In this document: piece after piece, positions 45,192 through 53,549 of the stretch | Layout of the letters: each line of letters begins with the position of its first letter | Position numbering within the stretch: the first letter of the stretch is position 1 | Assembly: GCA_905236675.1 (NCBI GenBank) | Contig: CAJOND010000013.1 | Location: 1 to 64,000, forward strand | Origin: Candidatus Rifleibacteriota bacterium | GTDB taxonomy: Bacteria > Muiribacteriota > Ozemobacteria > Ozemobacterales > Ozemobacteraceae | DNA: 64,000 nucleotides | Direction: 5' to 3' | Translations under genes and position numbers: made by a program | The notes under the pieces: model-generated | Seen by the model: the letters and a program-made list of their open reading frames with translations, nothing else | Database searches by the model: none | What the model was told of the DNA's origin: nothing

Positions 45192-45704
45192 AGCAATCTC
45201 CTTATGGTAACGGATAGAAACCGGAATATCAGGCAACAATAAACCTAATTTTGTACACTTATCTTATTAACTTTTCTCGAACTTGTTAAGCTTTTGCATA
45301 AACAAATTAAGAATTTATTCTATTTTATTATACTTTAAATGTTTATAAAAGTTTTATTTTTTATTTTTTAATTATTATCAACAAATAGATAAATAAAAAT
45401 TTAATTCCACAAAGGTAATTAAATAACATTAATAATTCATTAACATCATTTCTTTCATTTTAATGATTTTAAAAGCATTTTAAGCTATTATCAATTTAAT
45501 TAGCAATGTACATAAAAATAATGTTGATAAAGTGTATAACTATGGGGATAATGATTAACAATGAAAAATATCTTGTGGAAAACTATTTTTATATACCCTT
45601 TGACATTTTGAATTTAAAGCGTTCTAAGCAATATTTATTAAATTAATATTGACTCTAAAATAAAAGCAAAGAAGTCAAGAAAAAAAACAAAAACTGTCCA
45701 TTTT
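45192..45704. other. AT-rich gap with a cluster of DnaA-box-like sites
   Basis: 513 bases of very A/T-rich DNA without a gene. On the minus strand four near-matches to TTATCCACA occur within 61 bases: TTATCAACA (45522-45530), TTATACACT (45531-45539), TTATCCCCA (45543-45551) and TTTTCCACA (45574-45582), plus TTATCAACA on the plus strand at 45375-45383. Each differs by one base. It may be a DnaA-regulated site or an origin, but it is not proven. Confidence 0.4.
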
Positions 45705-47492
45705 TTATTCATAACCAATAATATCACCACCAAAAATATCTAAGGCATCAGAAATTTGTGGAATCTTCTTTGCTTTTTCTTTAGCCTGTTCATCAATTTT
45801 AACGATTTCATCAATCATATCTACTGGACGAGATAAATTTGTATCTGCATTAGTCTTTTCGGAAATATTATTTGCTGCATTCGTTGAATTAAGTATTTCT
45901 ATTTTTTCAACATTAGGCCAGATTTGTCTTGCCGCTTCTAAAATATTAGACAAAGACTTTTCTTCTTTAAGGCGTGAGTAAGCAAAAGAACGATTAACTG
46001 TTATAATAATCTTATTGTTATCTTTCTTCAACATAGAAGAATGAAGCAAAGCAGCATCGACATTAGAAATTTTTCCAAGAACTTCTCTAAGTCTTGATAA
46101 ATCATCATTTATATTTTTTACACTTGAAACTGGATTTTCAGAAGGCTCTACGGATTTAGCAGTAGAAAACGTAGAAATATTTCTCCTTGGCTGAGGAGCA
46201 TAATTTACATTTTGTGAAACCATATTGCTGGAACGATTTGTTGAATCAAGCATATTAATTATTCTTCCGGAAACCTGTCCATTTATTGCTATACGTTTTA
46301 AACCAGCTACTTTTTGTTCTAGTTCCTCTATACGTCTTTCTAATGCTTCAGTAGCAAATATCTCATCTCCGAGTGCCAGTTTTATCAGCTCAGATTCTAA
46401 TAAAATTCTAGCCTGAAGTGAATTTCTCAAAGTCATCAAAATTCTTTCAACTCTAGTCACGCTACCAATCAAATATCTAACATTTATATTTTTAATCTGT
46501 TCTATGGTTTCGTTGATCTGTTCTAAAGGCAAATCAAGAATTTGATTAGCATTGGAATCTATTTTTAACAGCATACAACGGCGAAAGTATTCTAATAGAT
46601 CTCTGCCTATTGTTAATGGTTCATAACCTTTTACATAAAGTTCATTCAAATATTTAGCAAGACTTGCCAAATCATGATTGATTATTGAACTTACTATCGT
46701 CTTTAAGGTTGAATAACTCAAACGGCGAGTCATTTCCAGCACTTGATCCAGAGTTATTTTTTCAGATATAGAAGACGAAGAAATCTGATCTAGAATGCTT
46801 AATGCATCTCTGAATCCACCTTCTGCACATTCTGCAATAACAGAAAGAGCTTCTGGTTCAAATTCAGGGAATTGGCCTTGTTCATGTTCTAGTTTTACTA
46901 TTTCTTCTAATCTTGCCTGAATTGTTTTACGCGATACGGAATGAAAATCAAAACATTGACAGCGAGATATAATAGTTGCAGGAACCTTCTGAGGATCAGT
47001 AGTAGCTAAAACAAATATAACGTTTTCAGGAGGTTCTTCCAAAGTTTTTAAAAATGCGTTAAAAGCAGAACCAGAAAGCATATGAACTTCATCTATAATA
47101 TAGATTTTATATTTACCTTCTGCTGGTTTATACTTAACTTTTTCACGCATCTGCCTTATATCTTCAACCCCATTGTTTGAAGCGGCATCTATTTCAATAA
47201 TATCCATGAAGTTCATTTCTTCAATGCGTTTGCAATTATCACAAACTCCGCAACAATCTGGTAAACCATTCTTATCTTTTTGCAAATCTTTACAATTTAA
47301 AATTTTAGCTAAAAGACGTGCTGAAGAAGTTTTCCCTGTTCCTCTAGGACCAGAAAACATATATGCATGTGAAATTCTGCCTGTTGCTATTGCAGATTGA
47401 ATAGTTTTAGAAATATGTTCTTGACCAGCTAATTCAGAAAATCTCTGCGGTCGGTATTTTCGGTATAGATTTTGTCTAGCAGGTAAAGACAC
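45705..47492 (-). CDS. dnaX: DNA polymerase III subunits gamma/tau
   Basis: 595 residues; clamp loader ATPase that loads the sliding clamp in DNA replication. N-terminal YRKYRPQRFSELAGQ, Walker A GPRGTGKTSSA (about 48-58), zinc-binding Cys cluster (C-x8-C-x2-C type, about 80-90), DEVHML (about 134-139), sensor 1 TLEEPPENVIFVLATTDP, and SRCQCFDF. A disordered, Asn/Ser-rich region (about 390-450) precedes the C-terminal polymerase-binding domain. GTG start with GGAG seven bases upstream. Lies just downstream of the SRP RNA gene, a conserved arrangement in many bacteria. Confidence 0.97.
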   Translation of the reverse strand: MSLPARQNLYRKYRPQRFSELAGQEHISKTIQSAIATGRISHAYMFSGPRGTGKTSSARLLAKILNCKDLQKDKNGLPDCCGVCDNCKRIEEMNFMDIIEIDAASNNGVEDIRQMREKVKYKPAEGKYKIYIIDEVHMLSGSAFNAFLKTLEEPPENVIFVLATTDPQKVPATIISRCQCFDFHSVSRKTIQARLEEIVKLEHEQGQFPEFEPEALSVIAECAEGGFRDALSILDQISSSSISEKITLDQVLEMTRRLSYSTLKTIVSSIINHDLASLAKYLNELYVKGYEPLTIGRDLLEYFRRCMLLKIDSNANQILDLPLEQINETIEQIKNINVRYLIGSVTRVERILMTLRNSLQARILLESELIKLALGDEIFATEALERRIEELEQKVAGLKRIAINGQVSGRIINMLDSTNRSSNMVSQNVNYAPQPRRNISTFSTAKSVEPSENPVSSVKNINDDLSRLREVLGKISNVDAALLHSSMLKKDNNKIIITVNRSFAYSRLKEEKSLSNILEAARQIWPNVEKIEILNSTNAANNISEKTNADTNLSRPVDMIDEIVKIDEQAKEKAKKIPQISDALDIFGGDIIGYE

Positions 47493-47552
47493 TATTTATC
47501 TCCATTTTCACAAATATTAGCATTAGTTTTATTAAATTTATAACTATTCTAT

Positions 47553-47576
47553 AAAAAAAAAGACCTGTCTCCAGGT
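47553..47576 (-). terminator. Terminator of the SRP RNA gene
   Basis: Stem ACCTG/CAGGT (47563-47567 with 47572-47576) with a four-base loop, followed on the minus strand by a T9 run, 60 bases before the dnaX start. Confidence 0.85.
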
Positions 47577-47797
47577 ATATTGTTGCGAGGCCGTGCCTCA
47601 TCGAAGTGCAACTCAATAGCACGTTTCCAGAACCTTAGGCTCAGGACAGGCACATCCACATCACCCGAAAGATTACGCTTACCGTTGCTATCTTCCGATC
47701 CTGGCGGGGTTCACGGTCTTTCGCCGTGTGGAACCCATCCATCAATGCTTCCAGAGCTGGCCGTTACTATCAAGAATACTCTTGACGAGACCCGACA
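47577..47797 (-). ncRNA. ffs: Signal recognition particle RNA (bacterial large type)
   Basis: RNA scaffold of the SRP that binds Ffh. The domain IV core is plain on the minus strand: CAGG-ATC-GGAA-GAT-AGCA, where the GGAA tetraloop (47693-47696) is closed by ATC/GAT instead of the usual TCC/GGA, a compensated change that keeps the helix. The flanking GTGAACCCCG and CGGTAAGCG match longer SRP RNAs of the Bacillus kind. Ends are not exact; the 5' end lies right after tRNA-Ser and the 3' end just before the terminator at 47553-47576. It seems to be read with the tRNA genes from one promoter. Confidence 0.88.
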
Positions 47798-47798
47798 T

Positions 47799-47887
47799 CG
47801 GAAAGGGCGGGATTCGAACCCGCGATAGAGTTACCCCTATTCACGCTCTCCAGGCGTGCGCCTTAAACCAAACTCAGCCACCTTTCC
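47799..47887 (-). tRNA. tRNA-Ser (anticodon GGA)
   Basis: Acceptor GGAAAGG (47881-47887) with CCTTTCC, discriminator G at 47799. Anticodon stem CACGC/GCGTG with loop CTGGAGA, anticodon GGA. A long variable arm fits Ser. Last tRNA of the four-gene cluster, directly before the SRP RNA. Confidence 0.95.
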
Positions 47888-47925
47888 AGACTGAATGCTG
47901 TTTTTTTTAAAATCAGCAAAAAAAA

Positions 47926-48000
47926 CGCGCCCAAGAGGACTCGAACCTCTGGCCACCAGATCCGCAATCTGATGCTCTATCCAAACTGAGCTATGGGCGC
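47926..48000 (-). tRNA. tRNA-Arg (anticodon GCG)
   Basis: Acceptor GCGCCCA/TGGGCGC, discriminator G. The anticodon stem TCAGA/TCTGG encloses loop TTGCGGA, so position 34 is G and the anticodon is GCG (plus-strand CGC at 47963-47965). Bacteria normally read CGU/CGC/CGA with an ACG tRNA deaminated to inosine, so a G34 form is unusual. D-loop GGATAGAGC has the A20 typical of Arg tRNAs, and the T-arm GAGGTTCGAGTCCTC is intact. Confidence 0.92.
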
Positions 48001-48007
48001 ATTTATT

Positions 48008-48097
48008 CGGAGAGAGGGGGATTCGAACCCCCGGTACCAGTTACCCAATACGACAGTTTAGCAAACTGTTGGTTTAAGCCAGCTCACCCATCTCTCC
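48008..48097 (-). tRNA. tRNA-Ser (anticodon GCT)
   Basis: Acceptor GGAGAGA (48091-48097) with TCTCTCC, discriminator G. Stem ACAGT/ACTGT with loop TTGCTAA gives anticodon GCT (reads AGC/AGU). Long variable arm present. Confidence 0.95.
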
Positions 48098-48107
48098 AAA
48101 TAGAAAA

Positions 48108-48191
48108 CGGAGGAAGTAGGATTCGAACCCACGGAGCTTTTGACTCAACGGTTTTCAAGACCGCCGCATTCGACCACTCTGCCATTCCTCC
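48108..48191 (-). tRNA. tRNA-Ser (anticodon TGA)
   Basis: Acceptor GGAGGAA (48185-48191) with TTCCTCC, discriminator G. Loop CTTGAAA in stem GCGGT/ACCGT gives anticodon TGA. First gene of the cluster, about ten bases after the predicted RNA start. Confidence 0.94.
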
Positions 48192-48207
48192 AAGAGCTGT
48201 AGGTAGA

Positions 48208-48236
48208 ATATTATCACCTAAAGACAAAAAAATCAA
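48208..48236 (-). promoter_or_regulatory. Promoter of the tRNA/SRP RNA cluster
   Basis: TTGATT (48231-48236), 17-base spacer, TAATAT (48208-48213) on the minus strand. RNA would start near 48201, ten bases before tRNA-Ser(TGA). Confidence 0.75.
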
Positions 48237-48354
48237 GAAATTTTTCTTATTTTAAGATAAAGCATTGAAAATTATTTTCCGTATTGTTTGGTTGCCATGC
48301 TTTCTAATGATGGCTCGTAGAAACTGTGCTAAAACTTAAAATTTGCTGAAAAAA

Positions 48355-49011
48355 TTAGTTTCCCGACCAGTTCCAATCGAGATTTTCTACGTCACTAGTA
48401 ATAATATTACTACATATTGTTGTTGTTAAAGGTAAAACTTTTGTCTGATTAGATTCCGTAGTCTGTATGTTCATAGAAACCAGAAGCATAGGGATGTCTT
48501 CTTTTAAGGGGTGATAATATAAATCAAATTTTATACTGGCAATACCTTTGAATGTTCTTCTTTCACCACTAGGGGAGCTGATACGATTCAAAGTTTTACT
48601 GGTAGGATCAAAGGAATATTGTATAGTTTCTATTTTTACACTGCCGTCAGCTTCTATGTCTTTCTTACAAAATTGAATATCCGTACCACTATATAATACT
48701 GGTTTTGAAGCATCAACTCCTGCACTAGGAGGATTCCATTCAGAAATATTCCATATTGGATCTGCCCTGATTTCATCTTTTTTATCAATTGAATCTGTTC
48801 CATAAATAGGTATGGAACATGAAAAGTCTCTTCTTAATGAATTAATAACTAATCTTGCATCCTGAAGATTCTGCAGGTCAACAGTTCCCCTTGCCACATC
48901 TCCTCTTAAAAGAGAAAACATTTGCATAACCAAAGCAATTAATGCAGTAGCTAAGCCTATTGCTATGACAATTTCTATTAATGTAAAACCTTTATTATTT
49001 TTGCTAGACAT
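48355..49011 (-). CDS. Type IV pilin-like minor pilin (PilW/GspJ type)
   Basis: 218 residues. Leader MSSKNNKG then FTLIEIVIAIGL: the prepilin cleavage motif G|FTLIE with Glu at +5 and a hydrophobic helix to about 30. The rest (DLQNLQDARLVINSLRRDFSCS...) resembles PilW/GspJ. Its ATG overlaps the previous stop by one base. Minor pilins prime the pilus or pseudopilus. Last gene of the pilin operon. Confidence 0.87.
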   Translation of the reverse strand: MSSKNNKGFTLIEIVIAIGLATALIALVMQMFSLLRGDVARGTVDLQNLQDARLVINSLRRDFSCSIPIYGTDSIDKKDEIRADPIWNISEWNPPSAGVDASKPVLYSGTDIQFCKKDIEADGSVKIETIQYSFDPTSKTLNRISSPSGERRTFKGIASIKFDLYYHPLKEDIPMLLVSMNIQTTESNQTKVLPLTTTICSNIITSDVENLDWNWSGN

Positions 49012-49526
49012 TAATAATATGCTTTCTCATCAAATATAATTGTAGACAAAAAGAGTTTTCTCATTCTGTCCGGTTCATTTGAGGTAGTTTCTATATTCTT
49101 AGGCACTGATCCTTCGTTCCAGTAAACACCTATTTTAACTTTTTTTATAAACCTGTTGCCTAAATCTTCTATTTCTGCCGTTCTATAATAATAACATTTT
49201 GTATAATCTTCTGGATAAACAAAATTTTCTATAGAGTTTTTATCATTAGTAGAAGGCGTAATGCTAATCGAATTATTAGTAGCTGGATCAACCAAGGTTC
49301 CTTTTAAAAATTCTAAATTAGCATCTGTAACTTCACTAAATGGGGCGGAATCAACCCAATCTATTGCCTCTTGAGCTAATTCCAAAGCCCTCAAATAATT
49401 AATAGATCTACTTGTTTCTTTTCTTGAAGAGGTTGTTAACAAAGACAGACCGATGAATACCATAGTAAATACGGTAACAGCAACTACTATCTCAGTCATA
49501 GTAAAAGCTCTTCTATTCGTCTTCAT
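49011..49526 (-). CDS. Type IV pilin-like minor pilin (PilV/GspI type)
   Basis: 171 residues from the ATG at 49526, which keeps the leader short (MKTNRRA|FTMTEIVVAVTVF); a longer reading from 49571 would put 21 residues before the cleavage point. The -1 residue is Ala instead of Gly, which prepilin peptidases accept less often. Conserved Glu at +5. The ALELAQEAIDWVDS segment is typical of PilV/GspI. Overlaps the upstream gene end by 14 bases. Confidence 0.85.
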   Translation of the reverse strand: MKTNRRAFTMTEIVVAVTVFTMVFIGLSLLTTSSRKETSRSINYLRALELAQEAIDWVDSAPFSEVTDANLEFLKGTLVDPATNNSISITPSTNDKNSIENFVYPEDYTKCYYYRTAEIEDLGNRFIKKVKIGVYWNEGSVPKNIETTSNEPDRMRKLFLSTIIFDEKAYY

Positions 49527-49899
49527 TTTGATCATTAACCCTATGTCGTTTTCGTGCTTTAACTTTTGCATTTGCCAATGAACTCATTCTTTCTTTTATG
49601 TTCTCATCCATATATCCATAATCTGACAAGCTCATATCAGCAAAATATTGTTCATCCATGTTATGAGATGCAGCATCATCTCTAGGTTTATCTAAGGTAT
49701 TAAATACGATTTTATCTTTACTACTATTATTAAATGCAAAAGAATTTTCACTATCTTGAGTATAATTTGATTCGCTCTTTGTATTTATTATTGTTTCCGA
49801 TTCATTTTCTTTTATTCGTTCGCCTGTGTTTTTAAATAAAAATATTGCTCCAATAAACAATAAAAAAAACATTATCAAAACTGCAATATACTTATTCAT
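49513..49899 (-). CDS. Small single-pass protein in the pilin operon
   Basis: 128 residues: N-terminal membrane helix (about 4-22) then a Ser/Asn/Asp-rich polar part with a basic C-terminus (KVKARKRHRV). No family recognised. Ribosome site AAGGA nine bases from the ATG. It lies between a PilX-like and a PilV-like gene, so it probably serves the same pilus machine, perhaps as an accessory assembly protein. Confidence 0.7.
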   Translation of the reverse strand: MNKYIAVLIMFFLLFIGAIFLFKNTGERIKENESETIINTKSESNYTQDSENSFAFNNSSKDKIVFNTLDKPRDDAASHNMDEQYFADMSLSDYGYMDENIKERMSSLANAKVKARKRHRVNDQNEDE

Positions 49900-49904
49900 T
49901 TATG

Positions 49905-52082
49905 TCAATCCTTCCCATTATAATTAAGAACATATAAAGTTTTGGGATTACCGAGACTGACTCTTACAGGATAATCGTTTTTATACAGTTTAGAATCATG
50001 TATAATCGTAAAATCTGCTTTGTCTGTCATATCAAACAAATTATCTATAATTACATTTCCATGAATAACTGTTCTGTTTTTGTTTGTAAACAAACCACCT
50101 TCGGATTCCCTTGGTGTAGAAGCATTATCATTTGTTTTTGTTGTAGCAATAAGTGAGGCCCATATTTCCGCATTAGATTCAATAAAAAATCTTCCACATT
50201 CCAGGTATATTTTAAGATAATCTTCATCATTCTTTTTACTTAGATTTCCTAATTTACAATTGCCTAACTCATACACAATCATACCCTTACCACGATACTT
50301 ACTAATATCAGTTAAATCCAAATTGGTTTTATTACCATCTGATATAACACATATTCCATCAAGATCAAGAATATTTTCTCCATCTATATTCTTTATTCTT
50401 TCTTTTTTAAATTCTTCAACAGAAGTATATAATGTAGAAACTAATCTATTATTCAGATAATGAAAAACATTATAACCAATCGTTCCACCAGAAAGAATAT
50501 TATCTTTATTTGGTTTATTCTCGCCGGCACCGTAATAAAAATTATTAATAGAAAGCCAGTCAACAGGATGAGACATAAATTGCTTTGTCATAGCATCAAA
50601 TTTGGGGTTAACGACTTTTCCGAAAAAAGTTTCCTGGGTTTGTTCCCACCTGCATGGGAAATATGGGAAACTTAATTGGGCAGAATAACTATCAATTGGG
50701 ATATTAAAATAAACTTTATCTATAAAACCTACTTTAAAAAATCTTACATATACAGGCCCGTCAACATAAACAGGTGTCTTTCTGTCTGCCCCGTAAATTG
50801 TTGGCATAGCTCCACCGGCCCGCTTATATTTATTATTATTTTTAGCATACATGAAATAGGGAACCAATCCCGTAAATGGGGATTTTAAGCCGAAACTATT
50901 TTCATTTTTTGGATAAATAGTATTATAATCTGTATATCCATAATAGTATTTCCAAATAGGGTAAGCTTGTTCTATCATTTGCTTATAAAAAGTTGATGTT
51001 AAAGGATTAGAACCACCATTAATATAGTCATAAGCCATATGCCAAACCAAACTTGCCTGAGAATTCATACCCCCACTTTCTACGATTTTCTGCATATAAG
51101 CATTATGCTGACCTACCATCTCCGAAACTTTGCAATAATCATTGGGATTTATGAAACTACTTCCGTAATCTTTAAATTCTTTTTGAAAAGTATAAAAGAA
51201 TTTCCCATCTATCTTATCATTATTTAAAACATCTCTTTCATAATCAGCTTTTTCAAGAATATTAAATGTAGCATTTTGCTGAAAAAAGGCCCCCAATAAC
51301 ACTCGATCATTATTATTTTCTGTACTAAAATCAAGATCTAAAATAACTTGAGGGTGGGATGCAGGATTTGCTTGGCATTCTGGGCATTCACCAACAGGAT
51401 AATTACGATTACCAAAATAAACAAAAGAATAATTACTCGAAGCCCCTTCTCCAGCTCCTTTAACTCCCTGAATTATAAACTTTTTATCATTAGTATTAAT
51501 ATTCTTACAGAAACTTTTAACAAATAGAGCATATTTATCTAAAAAGGGGTAAGAAAGATCTGTAATTTTAACATCGTGCTGTTCGGTTATTTTTACAGCT
51601 TCAGCAATTCCATCACAAGAAACTTTACCAACAATCCTAAGAAAACCTAAATAAGAATTGTTTCCAGACGATTTTATCTGTTTTGTAGCTTGAAGGCTTA
51701 CTTCGGCTGTTACTTTTCCATTAGATCCTAAATATTCCGTTGCCATCTGAGTAGAAGTAGGAATACTAGAACCAGAAAAGGTTGCACTCCATATTTGTGC
51801 TGGTGACGATTCTGTAGCAGGAGAACTATTTTTCCATAAATTATAAACTGCTCCCCCAACATCACTGCCTTTATTGTTTATATTCGCTTTGACATTAGCT
51901 AGAGATTCAATAATAGACGCTCTAGCAACAGCAATCATTCTCTCTTGAGTGAGAGTTTTGGATAATTGCAAAACTGCTCCTGATTTAAATCGACTTAAAC
52001 CTAGAATAGAAAAGAAAAGAGCTATTGCAATAACACAAACAATATAGAGGATAAATCCTTTTTTATTCTTTGAAACAACCAT
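49905..52082 (-). CDS. Large PilX/GspK-like pilin-related protein
   Basis: 725 residues. The N-terminus KKGFILYIVCVIAIALFFSI and the helix continuing through KTLTQERMIAVARASIIE match the PilX/GspK type (KG|FILY, then a long amphipathic helix), while the 600-residue globular part is much larger than in pilins. A pair CPECQ near 220 could bind metal. Minor pilins with large heads sit at the pilus tip as adhesins or sensors, so a tip adhesin is possible. Ribosome site weak. First gene of the operon, behind a hairpin at 52111. Confidence 0.75.
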   Translation of the reverse strand: MVVSKNKKGFILYIVCVIAIALFFSILGLSRFKSGAVLQLSKTLTQERMIAVARASIIESLANVKANINNKGSDVGGAVYNLWKNSSPATESSPAQIWSATFSGSSIPTSTQMATEYLGSNGKVTAEVSLQATKQIKSSGNNSYLGFLRIVGKVSCDGIAEAVKITEQHDVKITDLSYPFLDKYALFVKSFCKNINTNDKKFIIQGVKGAGEGASSNYSFVYFGNRNYPVGECPECQANPASHPQVILDLDFSTENNNDRVLLGAFFQQNATFNILEKADYERDVLNNDKIDGKFFYTFQKEFKDYGSSFINPNDYCKVSEMVGQHNAYMQKIVESGGMNSQASLVWHMAYDYINGGSNPLTSTFYKQMIEQAYPIWKYYYGYTDYNTIYPKNENSFGLKSPFTGLVPYFMYAKNNNKYKRAGGAMPTIYGADRKTPVYVDGPVYVRFFKVGFIDKVYFNIPIDSYSAQLSFPYFPCRWEQTQETFFGKVVNPKFDAMTKQFMSHPVDWLSINNFYYGAGENKPNKDNILSGGTIGYNVFHYLNNRLVSTLYTSVEEFKKERIKNIDGENILDLDGICVISDGNKTNLDLTDISKYRGKGMIVYELGNCKLGNLSKKNDEDYLKIYLECGRFFIESNAEIWASLIATTKTNDNASTPRESEGGLFTNKNRTVIHGNVIIDNLFDMTDKADFTIIHDSKLYKNDYPVRVSLGNPKTLYVLNYNGKD

Positions 52083-52110
52083 CTATTATCTTCTCGTAAC
52101 GAAATTAGAA

Positions 52111-52141
52111 AAGCAGTGGCAAATAGAAATTGCCACTGCTT
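52111..52141 (-). terminator. Perfect hairpin between secreted protein and pilin genes
   Basis: Twelve-base perfect stem AAGCAGTGGCAA/TTGCCACTGCTT, loop of seven, with only a short T run. Probably a terminator for the 52158-53360 gene, perhaps partial. Confidence 0.7.
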
Positions 52142-52157
52142 AGGCTTTGATTCTATT

Positions 52158-53360
52158 TTAGAATTTTCCGCCACCGCCACTAAAACGTCCACCACCGCTA
52201 CTGGTGAAACCATCATCATCGTCACCAACATTCAAGCCAGCAGAACTATTAGCAGTCGGTCTAACAGTATTATCTTTTATAGTATCTCCAACATAATCTG
52301 CTGCAGCTCCTATACCATCATCTATAGCTTCTTCAAGATCTGACATACCTACAGCATCAGCCAACTGACCAACCATTTCATCATATACGCCAGTTGCAAA
52401 ATCTTCAGCTATATCAGCAAGATCATCATCAAATTCATCAACAAAGCTACCAATAAGGTCATCAACATTTCCACCAAACGAATCGACTAGGCAACCAGCC
52501 AAATCATCCATTACAGCACCGCAACCTTTTGCTACAACTTGGCAAGCAGCCTGTTTAACACCTTCAGTTCCTACATCTATAGCAAGATTTCCTAAAATCT
52601 GGGCATCTGATGTATAACCCATTTCAGCAGATTCAACCAAAGATTCACCAGCAGCAGTCATCAATGGACCAGCAATTCCCAAAATTGTACTAGCTGTTCC
52701 ACATATTTCTGAAATTGGTGCAAGTATAGGTATAGCTGGAGCACAAACTGGTATCAAACATACACCTTTAAGAATTAAATCTAAAACACCAAGAATAGTT
52801 GAAACTGTATCACAAAGATTACCAATATCAATAAGAGTATTACCAGCTTTTGTCATGGAATCTCTTAGAGTACTCATTGCTTGGGACTGAGCTTCAATAG
52901 TTTCACCTGCAACGGCAGAAGGATCAGCATTTTTAGCAGCATCAACATCGCCAGCATCCATCTTTTCCTTCATATCCTGCATCTGGGCTTTAGCTTCTCG
53001 AATCTGTGCATTAGCTTCTTCGATATCTGCCAAGTAATCAACATATTCCTGCTGATTATTTCCACCGTTAGTTATATTATCCCAGATATTACCAAAAAAT
53101 ATGCCTACGTTTTCACCAAATGAAACTGCACCTACACAAGCAGAAGCAAAACCTTCCAAGTCAATTTCTTCCATTGACATTACAGTTTCATAGGCTTTAT
53201 CAAATTCGGCCTGAGAATTGTCTATGTCACTAGACATATAGTTGCTTCCACCGCCACCACTGGCATCAGTGCCTTCAACTTGGCGTGCTAATACAGGCAA
53301 GAATGGCTGTATTAACATACAGAGAACCAACAGCATACAAATCAGGCTTCGTCGCTTCAT
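52158..53360 (-). CDS. Secreted Ala/Gly-rich protein, paralogue of 53550-55115
   Basis: 400 residues. Signal peptide ending about 26 (PVLARQ), Gly-rich spot, helical region (EEANAQIREAKAQMQDMKEK, about 100-120), then PSAVAGETIEAQSQAMSTLRD, hydrophobic helical stretch with many Cys (about 185-260), acidic region, and a Gly-rich end (RFSGGGGKF). The first 175 residues align with the next gene upstream. The pattern of helices with hydrophobic middle recalls secreted pore-forming or filament proteins, but no family is recognised. Ribosome site GGAGG. Confidence 0.75.
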   Translation of the reverse strand: MKRRSLICMLLVLCMLIQPFLPVLARQVEGTDASGGGGSNYMSSDIDNSQAEFDKAYETVMSMEEIDLEGFASACVGAVSFGENVGIFFGNIWDNITNGGNNQQEYVDYLADIEEANAQIREAKAQMQDMKEKMDAGDVDAAKNADPSAVAGETIEAQSQAMSTLRDSMTKAGNTLIDIGNLCDTVSTILGVLDLILKGVCLIPVCAPAIPILAPISEICGTASTILGIAGPLMTAAGESLVESAEMGYTSDAQILGNLAIDVGTEGVKQAACQVVAKGCGAVMDDLAGCLVDSFGGNVDDLIGSFVDEFDDDLADIAEDFATGVYDEMVGQLADAVGMSDLEEAIDDGIGAAADYVGDTIKDNTVRPTANSSAGLNVGDDDDGFTSSGGGRFSGGGGKF

Positions 53361-53490
53361 TTTTAACCTCCGAAAAAAACTTGAATAAATAATTGAACTT
53401 CAGATGAACAGATAAAAAACCTATCTATTTTAATTATACTCCAAATTTTGAAAATTGGTGATATTTTTTTTAAAAGTGTACATTTTTTTA

Positions 53491-53532
53491 AAAAAAAGGT
53501 CTTGAATTAGATTATAATTCAAGACCTTTTTT
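53491..53532 (-). terminator. Terminator of the 53550-55115 gene
   Basis: Long A/T-rich stem with AAGGTCTTGAATTA pairing TAATTCAAGACCTT and T runs at both ends, 18 bases past the stop. Confidence 0.88.
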
Positions 53533-53549
53533 CAGAATTTAAATACCAA

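Noticed and set aside
45705-47492. Programmed frameshift making a short gamma form of DnaX
   Set aside because: I saw no A-rich slippery site with a stem-loop at the expected place.
47580-47910. Open frames across the SRP RNA and tRNA-Ser region
   Set aside because: They overlap structured RNA genes with conserved motifs and show no ribosome site or protein-like composition.
52022-52343. Frames over the end of the 52158 gene and the hairpin at 52111
   Set aside because: They overlap a real secreted-protein gene and its terminator, with no ribosome site.
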